Shown piece by piece: positions 9,660-17,788 of a DNA stretch of 64,000 nucleotides. Source of the DNA: Nesterenkonia cremea (GTDB taxonomy: Bacteria > Actinomycetota > Actinomycetes > Actinomycetales > Micrococcaceae). The DNA lies in the NCBI RefSeq assembly GCF_014642675.1, contig NZ_BMIS01000005.1, positions 124,001-188,000 on the forward strand. Reading direction: 5' to 3'. Position 1 is the stretch's first letter. Each line of letters begins with the position of its first letter. Under the pieces are notes generated by a model. That model searched no databases, was not told the DNA's origin, and was given only the letters and a program-made list of their open reading frames with translations. The position numbers and the translations under genes were made by a program.

Positions 9660-10588
9660 TTTTCCCTCCCGTAGGTCTCTTCGCCGTGCCAGAAGATCAG
9701 GAATCCGATCACCAGGGACCCCACTGCCCAGCATCCCAGAACGACCCATCGGTAGGGATCGGCGAAGCCGTCGTAGACCCACGCATGGCGGATGATGTCG
9801 AGCACGCAGTAGGCCGGGTTGTGGTACATGAGCCACAGCATCCACTCATGCGTGGCAAAGCGCTCGATCGAGAAGATCACAGCGGATCCGTAGAACCAGA
9901 TCCGGGTGCCGACGCTGATCAGGTGTTTGACGTCTTGGTAGGCATTGACCGCGCGGGCGAGCATCATTCCCAGGCCCGTCATCACCATCAGCGCCAGGGC
10001 GATGGCGGGGAAGAACAGCAGCCAATGCCAGGAGAGGCTGACCGGTTCGCGGACCATATCGCCGATCTGATAGTCGCCGAGCGCATAGACCAGAACCGCC
10101 ATCACTACGAAGACCGGCCCGGCGGCGAGCAGCTCACGCACCGCGGAGGAGATGGGGAGGGCAGCCCGTGGGAAGTTGAAGGATTGGACCACCTTCTGAT
10201 TTCCCGCGATGGAGTTCGACGCGCTGGTGACTGCGCCTTGGATGAAGCGGAAGGTGAAGACGCCGATGATCAGATAGCCCAGGAAATTGACCACGCCACG
10301 GTGGGTCTCCAGAAGATAGCCGAAGATGGTGAAGTACACGGCCGCCTGCAGGATCGGGTTCAGGACCATCCAGAGGCGACCCATGGAATCCATGGAGTTC
10401 TGGGAGGAGCTGCGTGACCGGGAGTCGTAGTAGATGAAGTGGCGGAATCGCCAGAGCTCTGCGATGTATTGGAAGAGACCGGGGCGCGCCCCGACACGGA
10501 CCAGCGGGGTGCCGTCCAGCTGAACAGTGCGCTGCTGTCCCGCAGTGAATGCGGGGGTTTCGCGCTCTGTGGTGGGAGCGGCCATCAT
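9656..10588 (-). CDS. ABC-2 polysaccharide exporter, permease subunit (TagG/Wzm-like)
   Basis: About 310 aa integral membrane protein. After a soluble N-terminus comes ELWRFRHFIYYDSRSR, then about six hydrophobic spans with WMVLNPILQAAVYFTIFGYLL, typical of ABC-2 permeases for polysaccharides. The start at the double ATG (10588 or 10585) follows GGAAGG; the second ATG has the better spacing. In-frame codons further upstream lie in another gene. It forms an operon with the ATPase (4-nt overlap). The dehydrogenase gene ends 79 bp upstream on the same strand, so a three-gene unit is likely. Confidence 0.88.
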   Translation of the reverse strand: MMAAPTTERETPAFTAGQQRTVQLDGTPLVRVGARPGLFQYIAELWRFRHFIYYDSRSRSSSQNSMDSMGRLWMVLNPILQAAVYFTIFGYLLETHRGVVNFLGYLIIGVFTFRFIQGAVTSASNSIAGNQKVVQSFNFPRAALPISSAVRELLAAGPVFVVMAVLVYALGDYQIGDMVREPVSLSWHWLLFFPAIALALMVMTGLGMMLARAVNAYQDVKHLISVGTRIWFYGSAVIFSIERFATHEWMLWLMYHNPAYCVLDIIRHAWVYDGFADPYRWVVLGCWAVGSLVIGFLIFWHGEETYGREK

Positions 10589-10667
10589 CAGTCCTTCCAA
10601 CGTCATCATGCGCCGAGGCAAGACACACTCCCGGCGCGAAACGTGTGCCAGTCTAACAGTGGGGGCG

Positions 10668-11942
10668 TCAGAGCCTCGTGACGCCCTCGCCGGTGATGGC
10701 GCCTCGTGTGTCGAACACAACTTTGGCTTTGGAAGCGATGTCATCGAAGTCGTAGGACTCGTGGGGCTGAAGCACGACCACGATGTCTGCCTCCGAGATC
10801 GCTGCATCGAAGTCCTGCACGCGGGGCAGGCTGCCGCTGTCCAGGTGCCAGGTCTCCACGTAGGGATCGTGGAAGGTGACGTTGGCCTTCTTGTCCTGGA
10901 GCGCTTTCGCGACCGGCTGCGCAGGGGACTCGCGCTGGTCTGCGATATTCGGCTTGTAAGTGACACCCAGCAGCAGGATCTTCGCGCCATTGAGAGCTTT
11001 GCCCTGTTCGTTGAGCAGGTCGGCCACGCGGCTCGCCACGTAGCTGGGCATAGAGCTGTTGATCTCTTGGGCCAGCTCGACGAAGTGGAAGGGGTACCCC
11101 AGGGTCTTCTTGACCTGGTAGCTCAAATAGTTGGGGTCGATCGGGATGCAGTGACCGCCGACGCCGGGGCCGGGGGTGAATTTCTGGAAGCCGAAGGGCT
11201 TGGTTGCAGCCCCTCGAATGACTTCCCAGATGTCGATGTCAAGGTCGTGGCAGAAGCGGGCCATCTCATTGACCAGTGCGATGTTCACGTGCCGGTAGGT
11301 GTTCTCCAGCAGCTTGGCAGTTTCTGCCTCTTTGGTCCCGGCCACCGGAACCACGGTGTCGATGAAGCGCGAATAGAAGGCGCTTGCGGCGTCAGTGGCG
11401 GCGGGGGTCATGCCGCCGACGAGCTTGGGAGTGTTGGTGATGCCGTACTTCTGAGATCCCGGGTCCACGCGTTCAGGAGAGTAGGCAAGCAGGAAGTCGT
11501 CACCATGGCTCAACCCTGAAGTCTCGAGGATTGGCAGCACGACGCCGTCGGTGGTGCCCGGGTAGGTGGTGGACTCCAGAACCACCACGGTGTCCCGGGT
11601 GAGGTTGTCCGCGATGGTGCGGGCGGATCCCTCGACGGCGCGCAGGTCCGGGCCGCCCTCATCGCTCAGCGGTGTCGGCACGCAGACGATCACGACGTCC
11701 ACCTGGCCGATGACTGAGGGGTCGGAAGTGGCCTCATAGTCCTGGGAGAGCATGGTTTTCACGTCGTCGTCGGACAGATCGTCGATGTGAGATACCCCGG
11801 CGTTGAGCTGATCCACCAGCGGCTGGGTGATGTCGAATCCGTACACTTTCACCCCAGCGGCGCTGGCGGCCTGGGCGAGCGGAAGGCCCACGTACCCTTG
11901 GCCGATGATGGCAACGGTCTCGGGCGTGTTCTGGTCAGCCAA
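10668..11942 (-). CDS. UDP-N-acetylglucosamine 6-dehydrogenase-like nucleotide-sugar dehydrogenase
   Basis: 424 aa. It oxidises the C6 hydroxyl of a UDP-sugar to a uronic acid using two NAD+. The N-terminal Rossmann loop VAIIGQGYVGLPLA, the middle helix LLENTYRHVNIALVNE, the catalytic-cysteine motif GPGVGGHCIPIDP (Cys265) and the C-terminal NAD-binding half are intact. GGHCIPIDP followed by NYLSYQ resembles WbpA/TviB enzymes (UDP-GlcNAc to UDP-GlcNAcA) more than UDP-glucose or ManNAc dehydrogenases; substrate is an inference. The start is TTG, supported by AAAGGGAGA five bases upstream. The window has a second paralogue (wecC) at 31.5-32.7 kb. Confidence 0.87.
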   Translation of the reverse strand: MADQNTPETVAIIGQGYVGLPLAQAASAAGVKVYGFDITQPLVDQLNAGVSHIDDLSDDDVKTMLSQDYEATSDPSVIGQVDVVIVCVPTPLSDEGGPDLRAVEGSARTIADNLTRDTVVVLESTTYPGTTDGVVLPILETSGLSHGDDFLLAYSPERVDPGSQKYGITNTPKLVGGMTPAATDAASAFYSRFIDTVVPVAGTKEAETAKLLENTYRHVNIALVNEMARFCHDLDIDIWEVIRGAATKPFGFQKFTPGPGVGGHCIPIDPNYLSYQVKKTLGYPFHFVELAQEINSSMPSYVASRVADLLNEQGKALNGAKILLLGVTYKPNIADQRESPAQPVAKALQDKKANVTFHDPYVETWHLDSGSLPRVQDFDAAISEADIVVVLQPHESYDFDDIASKAKVVFDTRGAITGEGVTRL

Positions 11943-12202
11943 GTGTTCTCCCTTTCACGGTCAGACATCCATTCGGATATCAGTGCGCAGAAGCTGAAAT
12001 ACTAGGCGATCCTATCGGAGAAACCTTCAGGCTCCGCACAGCCTCAGAGTGTCGTCCTGTCGTGCCCCGACGCGGGAGGCATAGTTGGACGAGAACAGAG
12101 AGGAAGTGAGGTTTTCGCCTGTGGCGCGGATGTGGTTCTCACTTCGCTTGGACCTTCAAGGTCTGTCCGCGTGGGTTCCTGAGCGCACACAGTCTGCCAA
12201 GA

Positions 12203-12208
12203 TATCCT
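12203..12208 (+). promoter_or_regulatory. candidate -10 box of a leaderless ATP-grasp transcript
   Basis: TATCCT ends seven bases before the ATG at 12216 and no Shine-Dalgarno sequence is visible. The rest of the 273-bp gap upstream (11943-12215) shows no gene. It contains TAGTAT and TAGGAT (minus strand, about 11999-12014) that may serve the dehydrogenase gene. Confidence 0.35.
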
Positions 12209-12215
12209 GTTGTCC

Positions 12216-13277
12216 ATGGCCAGTTCCGCTAGCGATACGTCTTCGATCCTCGAGCGCTTCATCACCGAATATATTGTCAGCAGGCAGAGCGACTTCAGGG
12301 AGACGAAGAGGCCGCAGAGCCATGCGGCGCTGCTCCAAGCGGCGTTGAAGCGTAAGAAGGTCAAGGTTCAGCAAGTCGATGCGAAGCACAGGAATTTCTG
12401 CTTCGGCAACGATCTCGTCGGTGGCATGGACCGTATGGTGACAACGCTCGTCAGTGACTTAGCTCGACATGTGGCAGCTGACAAGTGGTTGTCCAAGAAG
12501 CATTTCTGGCATCAAGGATTGCCCGTGCCTGACGGTCAGGAGTTCTTGGCCGCCGAATTCTCCGCTGCGGTGAGTCTGCTGGGTTCCTTGCGTGCTCCCG
12601 CAGTTCTCAAACCGGTGGCAGCAAGTTCGGGGTATGGCATATCTTTGGGCCTTCAGAATATGGAGGATCTCAGGCGGGCATGGCCGCGGGCCCTCGATGC
12701 GCGGCTTACCGGAGAGGGCTCTCGCGAGACGCTGCTCCTTGAGGAATTCAGAGAAGGTCTCGACGTCAGAGTCTTCGTCGTTGGTGAGCAGGCTGTCAGC
12801 GTACTGGTGAGAGTCCCCGTCTATGTGGCTGGTGACGGTCGGAGCACTGTGCAGGATCTGCTCTCAGGGCAGGCGCGGCTCCGTTCCGGGCACAAGCACC
12901 TTTCCTCGCACACCCCACAGGTCACTCAGGAAGAGCTGGGAGTTCAAGGTCTTACACCGCAGACGGTCCTCGGCCCCGGCGAGATCCGTGTGCTGAGGGA
13001 ACAGGCGAACATTCGCGAAGGCGGTTTGCCGGTAGATGTGACAGATCAGACTCACCAGGCAGTGAAGGAGCTGGCGGTCGAAGCTCTCTGGGCAATTCCA
13101 GGCCTGACGGCTGCGGCTATAGATTTGGTGGTGCCGGACCTGGGAAGTTCAGAAGGAGCAGTGGTCCTTGAAGCTAATGCCGGCGCGAGCATCGTGCCGC
13201 ATCGGTACCCGGCCTATGGGCAGCCTCGCAGTGTTGCAGAACGTATAGCAGACGAGGTTCTTTTTCAACGGTTCTAA
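12216..13277 (+). CDS. ATP-grasp ligase, cyanophycin-synthetase/GshAB-like
   Basis: 353 aa. The protein looks like the ATP-grasp part of CphA or GshAB without the partner domains. It has DKWLSKKHFWHQGLPVPDG (about residues 90-110), an ATP-binding VLKPVAASSGYGISLGL (about 128), LLEEFREGLDVRVFVVG (about 175), REQANIREGG, and a metal-binding EANAGASIVPHRYP near the end, compared with ENAAPGLxxHxxP in the family. Such enzymes make amide or peptide bonds via acyl-phosphates. The substrate is unknown; a role in adding amino acids to a surface polymer or small molecule is a guess from the neighbours. Base composition is visibly less GC-rich than the housekeeping genes. An alternative TTG lies two codons upstream. 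Confidence 0.78.
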   Translation: MASSASDTSSILERFITEYIVSRQSDFRETKRPQSHAALLQAALKRKKVKVQQVDAKHRNFCFGNDLVGGMDRMVTTLVSDLARHVAADKWLSKKHFWHQGLPVPDGQEFLAAEFSAAVSLLGSLRAPAVLKPVAASSGYGISLGLQNMEDLRRAWPRALDARLTGEGSRETLLLEEFREGLDVRVFVVGEQAVSVLVRVPVYVAGDGRSTVQDLLSGQARLRSGHKHLSSHTPQVTQEELGVQGLTPQTVLGPGEIRVLREQANIREGGLPVDVTDQTHQAVKELAVEALWAIPGLTAAAIDLVVPDLGSSEGAVVLEANAGASIVPHRYPAYGQPRSVAERIADEVLFQRF

Positions 13278-13317
13278 TATCACAATCGCGTTTATGGCGC
13301 GCGGCTGTGAACGGCGG

Positions 13318-13728
13318 ATCCTAAGAATCGTTGCGCCAGCAGGTGATGAGCTGGTGAGGATGAGGGCTCTCATCTTCTCGGCTGGGATGTTCCAGGTGAG
13401 TGTCTCATAGGGCCTGCCGCTGAGCAGGTGAGCTCCGTGCTCGAGGTGTTCCGGTCCGTCGACGGCACGGCCGGTGCGCTTCAGCCGCCTGAACCTGTTT
13501 CTGCAGCCTTCCGCGGGCCTGTGCATAGAGATCCTGGTAGATCGTCGCGTGGCGCACACGCATCTCCGAATCATTGGGGATTTCCTTGACTACGGTGGCA
13601 CCGATCTGATCGGGGGAACACTGTTGCTGCAGCTTCTCCTACACCCATAACCGCAATGGTGTGTCCCCATGGAGTTGCGCGGCCTTAGGCCGGCCCACCG
13701 ATCCGCCGTCGATGGTGAGACCCCCGGA
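13318..13728 (-). pseudogene. IS30-family transposase remnant (decayed, internally deleted)
   Basis: Reading the minus strand from about 13728, a frame gives GRPKAAQLHGD, then EKLQQQCSPDQIGATVVKE, then SEMRVRHATIYQDLYAQARG. This is the recognisable IS30 SPxQI...MRVSHxTIYxxLY block. It contains an in-frame stop (WV*EKL, near 13642). After about 13470 the match jumps in another frame to SGRPYETLTWNIPAEKMRAL, the usual IS30 C-terminal end. The catalytic DDE core between the two parts is missing. It fills the 577-bp gap between the ATP-grasp and asparagine-synthase-like genes. I found no clear terminal inverted repeats. The remaining sequence up to 13854 shows no gene. Confidence 0.75.
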
Positions 13729-13854
13729 GGCCCCGGTTGCCTACCTGACACTCGCCCCTCCTCCTACCCCTCAACAGGAGCGGAATGATTTCCAGGACGA
13801 CTCACATTGGCCCACCTGTGGTAACAATCACTTGCCCCACGACAACGGGGATTT

Positions 13855-15621
13855 TCATCGCTTCGAGGAGCGGAATCGCCAGTAGCGGTGCTGCAGCCTC
13901 CCAAGCTTGGAGTAGCGGAGAGCGGTATAGCGTTCCTGGGAGTTCTTGAGCTGTTCAGCTAGCTCCCTCTTCTCACCGTCAGTTACTTGCTGTGACGATT
14001 CTGCGGATTTTCGCAGGCCCTTCTCCTCCAGGAACCGTGCCCGATATTCCTTCTCGAGAGAACTCACCCCTACCTGGTAGGAGGATAGTGGAGCATCATA
14101 GACAGGTTCGTCCCAAGTCTCTCCGTTGAGAGGGTAGTTCACGAGGCTCGGTTCCATCCTTCTGATGATCTCGCGGAAGAGTGACAGCTGAACTCGGTCA
14201 AGTTCTGGGACGGAGAGCATCAGCCGGATGATGCGGCGTGAGGCGAAGAGCTGGTGAGTATCGAACGTGGTGTCAGACTCGATGATGTGTGCGTGGTTCC
14301 AGTAGCCCACACGATGTTCCCAGAGGAACAGGTCGGGCAAACGGTAACCGTTCGGCACCGAGCGCAGAGATGTGGTGTCGATGTAGTCTTGGAAACCCTC
14401 TTCCGCAAGTGTCCACAGCGGGGATGAAGGGTGTTTCCGGAGGGCCTTCCCGCGCTTTGTCAGCTGTGCCATGCGACGGGCACTGAGCTCAAGAGGTTCG
14501 GAGAAGTGGAGCCGCTTGGCAAAGTGCCACTTCCCGACCCCGTTGATCTGTCCACGTATATGCACGGCATTGTGGTCCAGGTTTTGGTGGTAGGTCCATG
14601 AGGTCAGTGCATTGGAGCGCCGAACGCTGGATTCACCCAGTGCTGTCACGTATCCAGCGGGAGGTTTCGGTGCTCTATTGAGGTCGAAGAGCACATGAGG
14701 GAGTCCGAGATCTGCTGCCATCTCGGAGGCGAGTTTGTCACGGTGAAGCTCTGCTGCCTGACGTCCGCTTCCTGGGGCCTTGGTGTAGGTGAAGACCTTC
14801 ACTGCTTCGCCTGCCTTTGAGAAGCTGGCCAACGAGGTGCGGCTGTCGACGCCAGCGCTGGCCGAGATCAGCACTTTGCGCGAGCCCCGCAGCAGTAGGT
14901 CGACCTGAGCCTCGAGGTGAGGGATGATCTCGTCGGCGGCTTCAGCGACAGTCAGAGGTTCGAAGGGACGAGGCCCTACGCGGGTGATCGAGCCAGAGTT
15001 CAGCTCGATTTCGGTGTTGGGCATCAGCAGCCAGACGTCGCTGAACGCCGTTGTTCGTCCCGGAAAATCGTGGGTCTGGGGGCGGGCCACCCAGTCGTTA
15101 AAGGGGCTTGGTGGAGCTCCCACGGCCCGTCCCACGAGGTTCGCATGCGAGGCGATGACCTGAGCGGCTCCGTCATGGAACGCTGCCCGGCAGCCGATCG
15201 CATCAGTCTGGACGGTGATGCTGTGATCTGAACGAGAGAAGAGGACGAACTGACCGCTGAAGTCTTCTAGCTCGTCCAGGTAGTCTTCTCGGCCACGGCT
15301 GAGTGCGGAGAGCAAGAGCTCGGCGAGTCGAAACGGCTCGGACTCTGCTCTTGCCGTATGTATGGCATTGCCGCAGATGAGCACCTCGTGCTTGCCATCG
15401 GCGACTCTGGCCAATGGCACTCGGGGATCCCAATGGAAGTGTCCTTCAGCGAAGTTGATGCAATGCCAGAATGACGGCACGTTGGGTTCCGGCCCCCTGC
15501 TGAAGACGTAGCCACGAGCATAGTGTAAGTGGCTGAAGTCTTCACGCTCCGGTACTAGAGAAAAGTCGGCATCGAAGGATTCTCCAGATGTCCCTGGCCT
15601 TTGAGATGGAGTTTCTGTCAT
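13855..15621 (-). CDS. asparagine-synthase-like ATP pyrophosphatase, no glutaminase cysteine
   Basis: 588 aa. The C-terminal half has the PP-loop SASAGVDSRTS (about residues 252-262), a variant of the SGGxDS loop that adenylates a carboxylate in asparagine synthetases and beta-lactam synthetases. The N-terminal half keeps the outline of the class II amidotransferase fold (FSGQFVLFSR, DAIGCRAAFHDG). It lacks the N-terminal catalytic cysteine, so glutamine cannot be the amine donor by the usual route. It probably forms an amide with another amine; the substrate is unknown. The last 60 residues are charged and helical. It is the third gene of a minus-strand run with the glycosyltransferase and acyltransferase (76-bp gap), which links it to polysaccharide work. 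Confidence 0.8.
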   Translation of the reverse strand: MTETPSQRPGTSGESFDADFSLVPEREDFSHLHYARGYVFSRGPEPNVPSFWHCINFAEGHFHWDPRVPLARVADGKHEVLICGNAIHTARAESEPFRLAELLLSALSRGREDYLDELEDFSGQFVLFSRSDHSITVQTDAIGCRAAFHDGAAQVIASHANLVGRAVGAPPSPFNDWVARPQTHDFPGRTTAFSDVWLLMPNTEIELNSGSITRVGPRPFEPLTVAEAADEIIPHLEAQVDLLLRGSRKVLISASAGVDSRTSLASFSKAGEAVKVFTYTKAPGSGRQAAELHRDKLASEMAADLGLPHVLFDLNRAPKPPAGYVTALGESSVRRSNALTSWTYHQNLDHNAVHIRGQINGVGKWHFAKRLHFSEPLELSARRMAQLTKRGKALRKHPSSPLWTLAEEGFQDYIDTTSLRSVPNGYRLPDLFLWEHRVGYWNHAHIIESDTTFDTHQLFASRRIIRLMLSVPELDRVQLSLFREIIRRMEPSLVNYPLNGETWDEPVYDAPLSSYQVGVSSLEKEYRARFLEEKGLRKSAESSQQVTDGEKRELAEQLKNSQERYTALRYSKLGRLQHRYWRFRSSKR

Positions 15622-15697
15622 AGGGCGCCTCCTGCACGTTCGAAGCCCAGGGAGTCAGTCATTCTCTTCCTCATGTGAGAAGTAGTCTCCGTTCAGT

Positions 15698-17788
15698 CTA
15701 TTCATAGAGGTGTGGCATCTCCTCGCGAAGCTTCTCATCAAGGACTGGTGCCAGAGTCTCCACGTAGTAGGTGCTCAGATGGCTGTCGTCGTTGTAGACG
15801 GCTACACCGCCGATCACAGCGGGACAGGAGCCGTCGGGACATATGTTTTCTGTAAGGTCTACGCTGTAAGTAGCCGGAGGGAGATCCTCCTCGAGGAGAG
15901 GGTTCTCATCGGCGTAGATGTCGAATTCTGGGCCGCAGTCGAGGGGGTGCCCCCCGTCTGCGAGACACTCAGGAACATCCTCATCCGGCCGGGCGGTCCC
16001 GCGGAGCAGGAGGAGTTCAGAGCCTGCTTCCGTGATCTCAGTCCAACGTTCCGGGGCTCCATCCTGGATTCGTTCCTCGCTGCCTGAACGCATCAGAACT
16101 GTGCCTGAGGTGACCACCAGATCAGGTTCCTGCTCGGTCACGAATTCTTGGAAGCCGGCATTCCACTGAGAGCACGTGTCGTTCTCAACATCCTTGGTGT
16201 GCCGGAAGCGGCACCCTGACTTGTCAGCGATGACGAGTTCCCAGTTGTTCTGTGCAGCCAGGATCTTCAATGCATGATGCCAGTGCCCCGCGTGCGAACC
16301 GCCCGCCAGCATGATGGTCGCATCCGGGTTCTCAGGCCTATCAGGGTCCTCACAGAGGAGGACCTCTCCGGTGCCTGACCCATCGCCGTCCTGGGTGCAG
16401 CCCCAGTCGTAGTACATCGACTCGTCTTCAGCGAGGACATCCGTCTCAGGATAGAAATCCTCCGCCTCGGTGGGCTCGAATTCGCCGTCAGTGGTGGCAG
16501 CGGCACCTGGATGATCTTCCTCGTCGACACCGGCCATAGAGAAGCCATCGGGGCGGTCCACATGAGTGCTCTGTACGCCATACGACGTGGCTGCGGCTCC
16601 TAGGATGAGTGTGCTGGCAGCTAGGGCCAGCAGGGACCGACTGGCGAGGGCACGGACTGCAGCTGGCTGCTCGACCAGGCGATATGTCAACCATGCCATC
16701 ACCAGAGAGGCAGCGAACACCACTGAGGCTCCCCGGATGCCAACCGCAGGATAACTCCGGGCTTCGAGGTAGAAGATCAGCAACGGCCAGTGCCAGAGGT
16801 AGAGGCTGTAGGCGATGTTGCCGATGAAGGCGAACGGTCTATTCGACAGAGAACGTGTAGCTGTCCCGGGGGAGTCCTTGTCTCCCCCCTCGGGTCCGGC
16901 AGCTGCCAAAACTAGAGTCAGCCCCAGCAGAGGCCATAAAGCCCAGGGGCCGGGGAAGAGCGCGGCTCCATCGAGAGCGAAGCCGCAGAGAACGATGAGG
17001 GCGACTCCCGCCCAGCCAGCAGGGAGTCGGAGAGGTTTGGGCAGCGTCAGTCTTGCGCCAAGGAGCGCCAGCAGGCCGCCGAAGGCCAGTTCCCAGAAGC
17101 GCGTCCGTGTCATGAGATACGCCTCCTCCTGGTTCACACCTTGCATGTACCAGGCGAAGATGAAGGAAGCTGTTAGCACTGCGAGTACCAGAAGGCTCAT
17201 GACAGATAGGGCCGATCGGTTCAGCCGTTTCGCCAGCCAGACAGCGAGCACCGTGACGATGGGCCACACGAGGTAGAACTGACCCTGCACTGATAGTGAC
17301 CAAAAGTGCTGGAAGGGGCTGCTCTCTGGGCCGGCTGCTCCATATCCGAGCTGAGACCTGATGAGTTCCAGATTCTCAAAGTAGAGCAGGGAGGCGCGTG
17401 CCTCTGCCAAGAGCTGATGATGACGGGTGTCAGGAAGCAGCCAGAGTCCGACGATCGTGGTGAACGCGATGACCAGCAGCGCGGGAGGCAGAAGGCGTCG
17501 GGCGAGCCGGGCGAGGTAGCGCCCGATCTGGATTGAGCCTCCGCTGTAAGCCGCTTCCCGCAGCAGCATTGCGGTGAAGAGGAAGCCTGAGATGGCCAGG
17601 AAGATGTCGATGCCGCCGGAGATACGGCCTGCGCCGAAGAGGTGGAACAGGACGACCCCAAGGATGGCCAGGCCACGCACCCCGTGAAGCTCAGGCCTGT
17701 AGCGCCGTTCTGGGAGGCCCCGGCTGAAGGCTTCGACTTCAGGGGATTCAGTGCGTGTGGCGTCGGTTCCAGGGGAGCTGTGTGTCAT
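15698..17788 (-). CDS. acyltransferase 3 / SGNH-hydrolase fusion (OafA-like)
   Basis: 696 aa. Residues about 25-370 form an acyltransferase-3 membrane domain of about ten helices with YRPELHGVRGLAILGVVLFH, the GGIDIFLAISGFL segment and FQHFWSLSVQGQFYLVWP. After a linker, the C-terminal SGNH domain has GGSHAGHW in place of GDSH and a terminal DDSHLS that supplies the Asp-His pair. Such proteins move acetyl or other acyl groups onto extracellular polysaccharides. The ATG at 17788 overlaps the stop of the glycosyltransferase (TGATG); the longer frame is not needed. A second, GC-richer relative lies at 32813-34981. Confidence 0.92.
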   Translation of the reverse strand: MTHSSPGTDATRTESPEVEAFSRGLPERRYRPELHGVRGLAILGVVLFHLFGAGRISGGIDIFLAISGFLFTAMLLREAAYSGGSIQIGRYLARLARRLLPPALLVIAFTTIVGLWLLPDTRHHQLLAEARASLLYFENLELIRSQLGYGAAGPESSPFQHFWSLSVQGQFYLVWPIVTVLAVWLAKRLNRSALSVMSLLVLAVLTASFIFAWYMQGVNQEEAYLMTRTRFWELAFGGLLALLGARLTLPKPLRLPAGWAGVALIVLCGFALDGAALFPGPWALWPLLGLTLVLAAAGPEGGDKDSPGTATRSLSNRPFAFIGNIAYSLYLWHWPLLIFYLEARSYPAVGIRGASVVFAASLVMAWLTYRLVEQPAAVRALASRSLLALAASTLILGAAATSYGVQSTHVDRPDGFSMAGVDEEDHPGAAATTDGEFEPTEAEDFYPETDVLAEDESMYYDWGCTQDGDGSGTGEVLLCEDPDRPENPDATIMLAGGSHAGHWHHALKILAAQNNWELVIADKSGCRFRHTKDVENDTCSQWNAGFQEFVTEQEPDLVVTSGTVLMRSGSEERIQDGAPERWTEITEAGSELLLLRGTARPDEDVPECLADGGHPLDCGPEFDIYADENPLLEEDLPPATYSVDLTENICPDGSCPAVIGGVAVYNDDSHLSTYYVETLAPVLDEKLREEMPHLYE

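Noticed and set aside
12044..12364. 106-codon minus-strand frame before and inside the ATP-grasp gene
   Set aside because: Overlaps a gene with conserved motifs and has no ribosome binding site or family resemblance.
13149..13574. 141-codon minus-strand frame as a real gene
   Set aside because: Only its middle resembles the IS30 C-terminus; the rest is frame-shifted transposase and antisense of the ATP-grasp gene. Treated as an IS relic.
13855..15621. Canonical asparagine synthetase AsnB
   Set aside because: No N-terminal catalytic cysteine, and the PP-loop is a variant. The context is polysaccharide, not amino acid metabolism.
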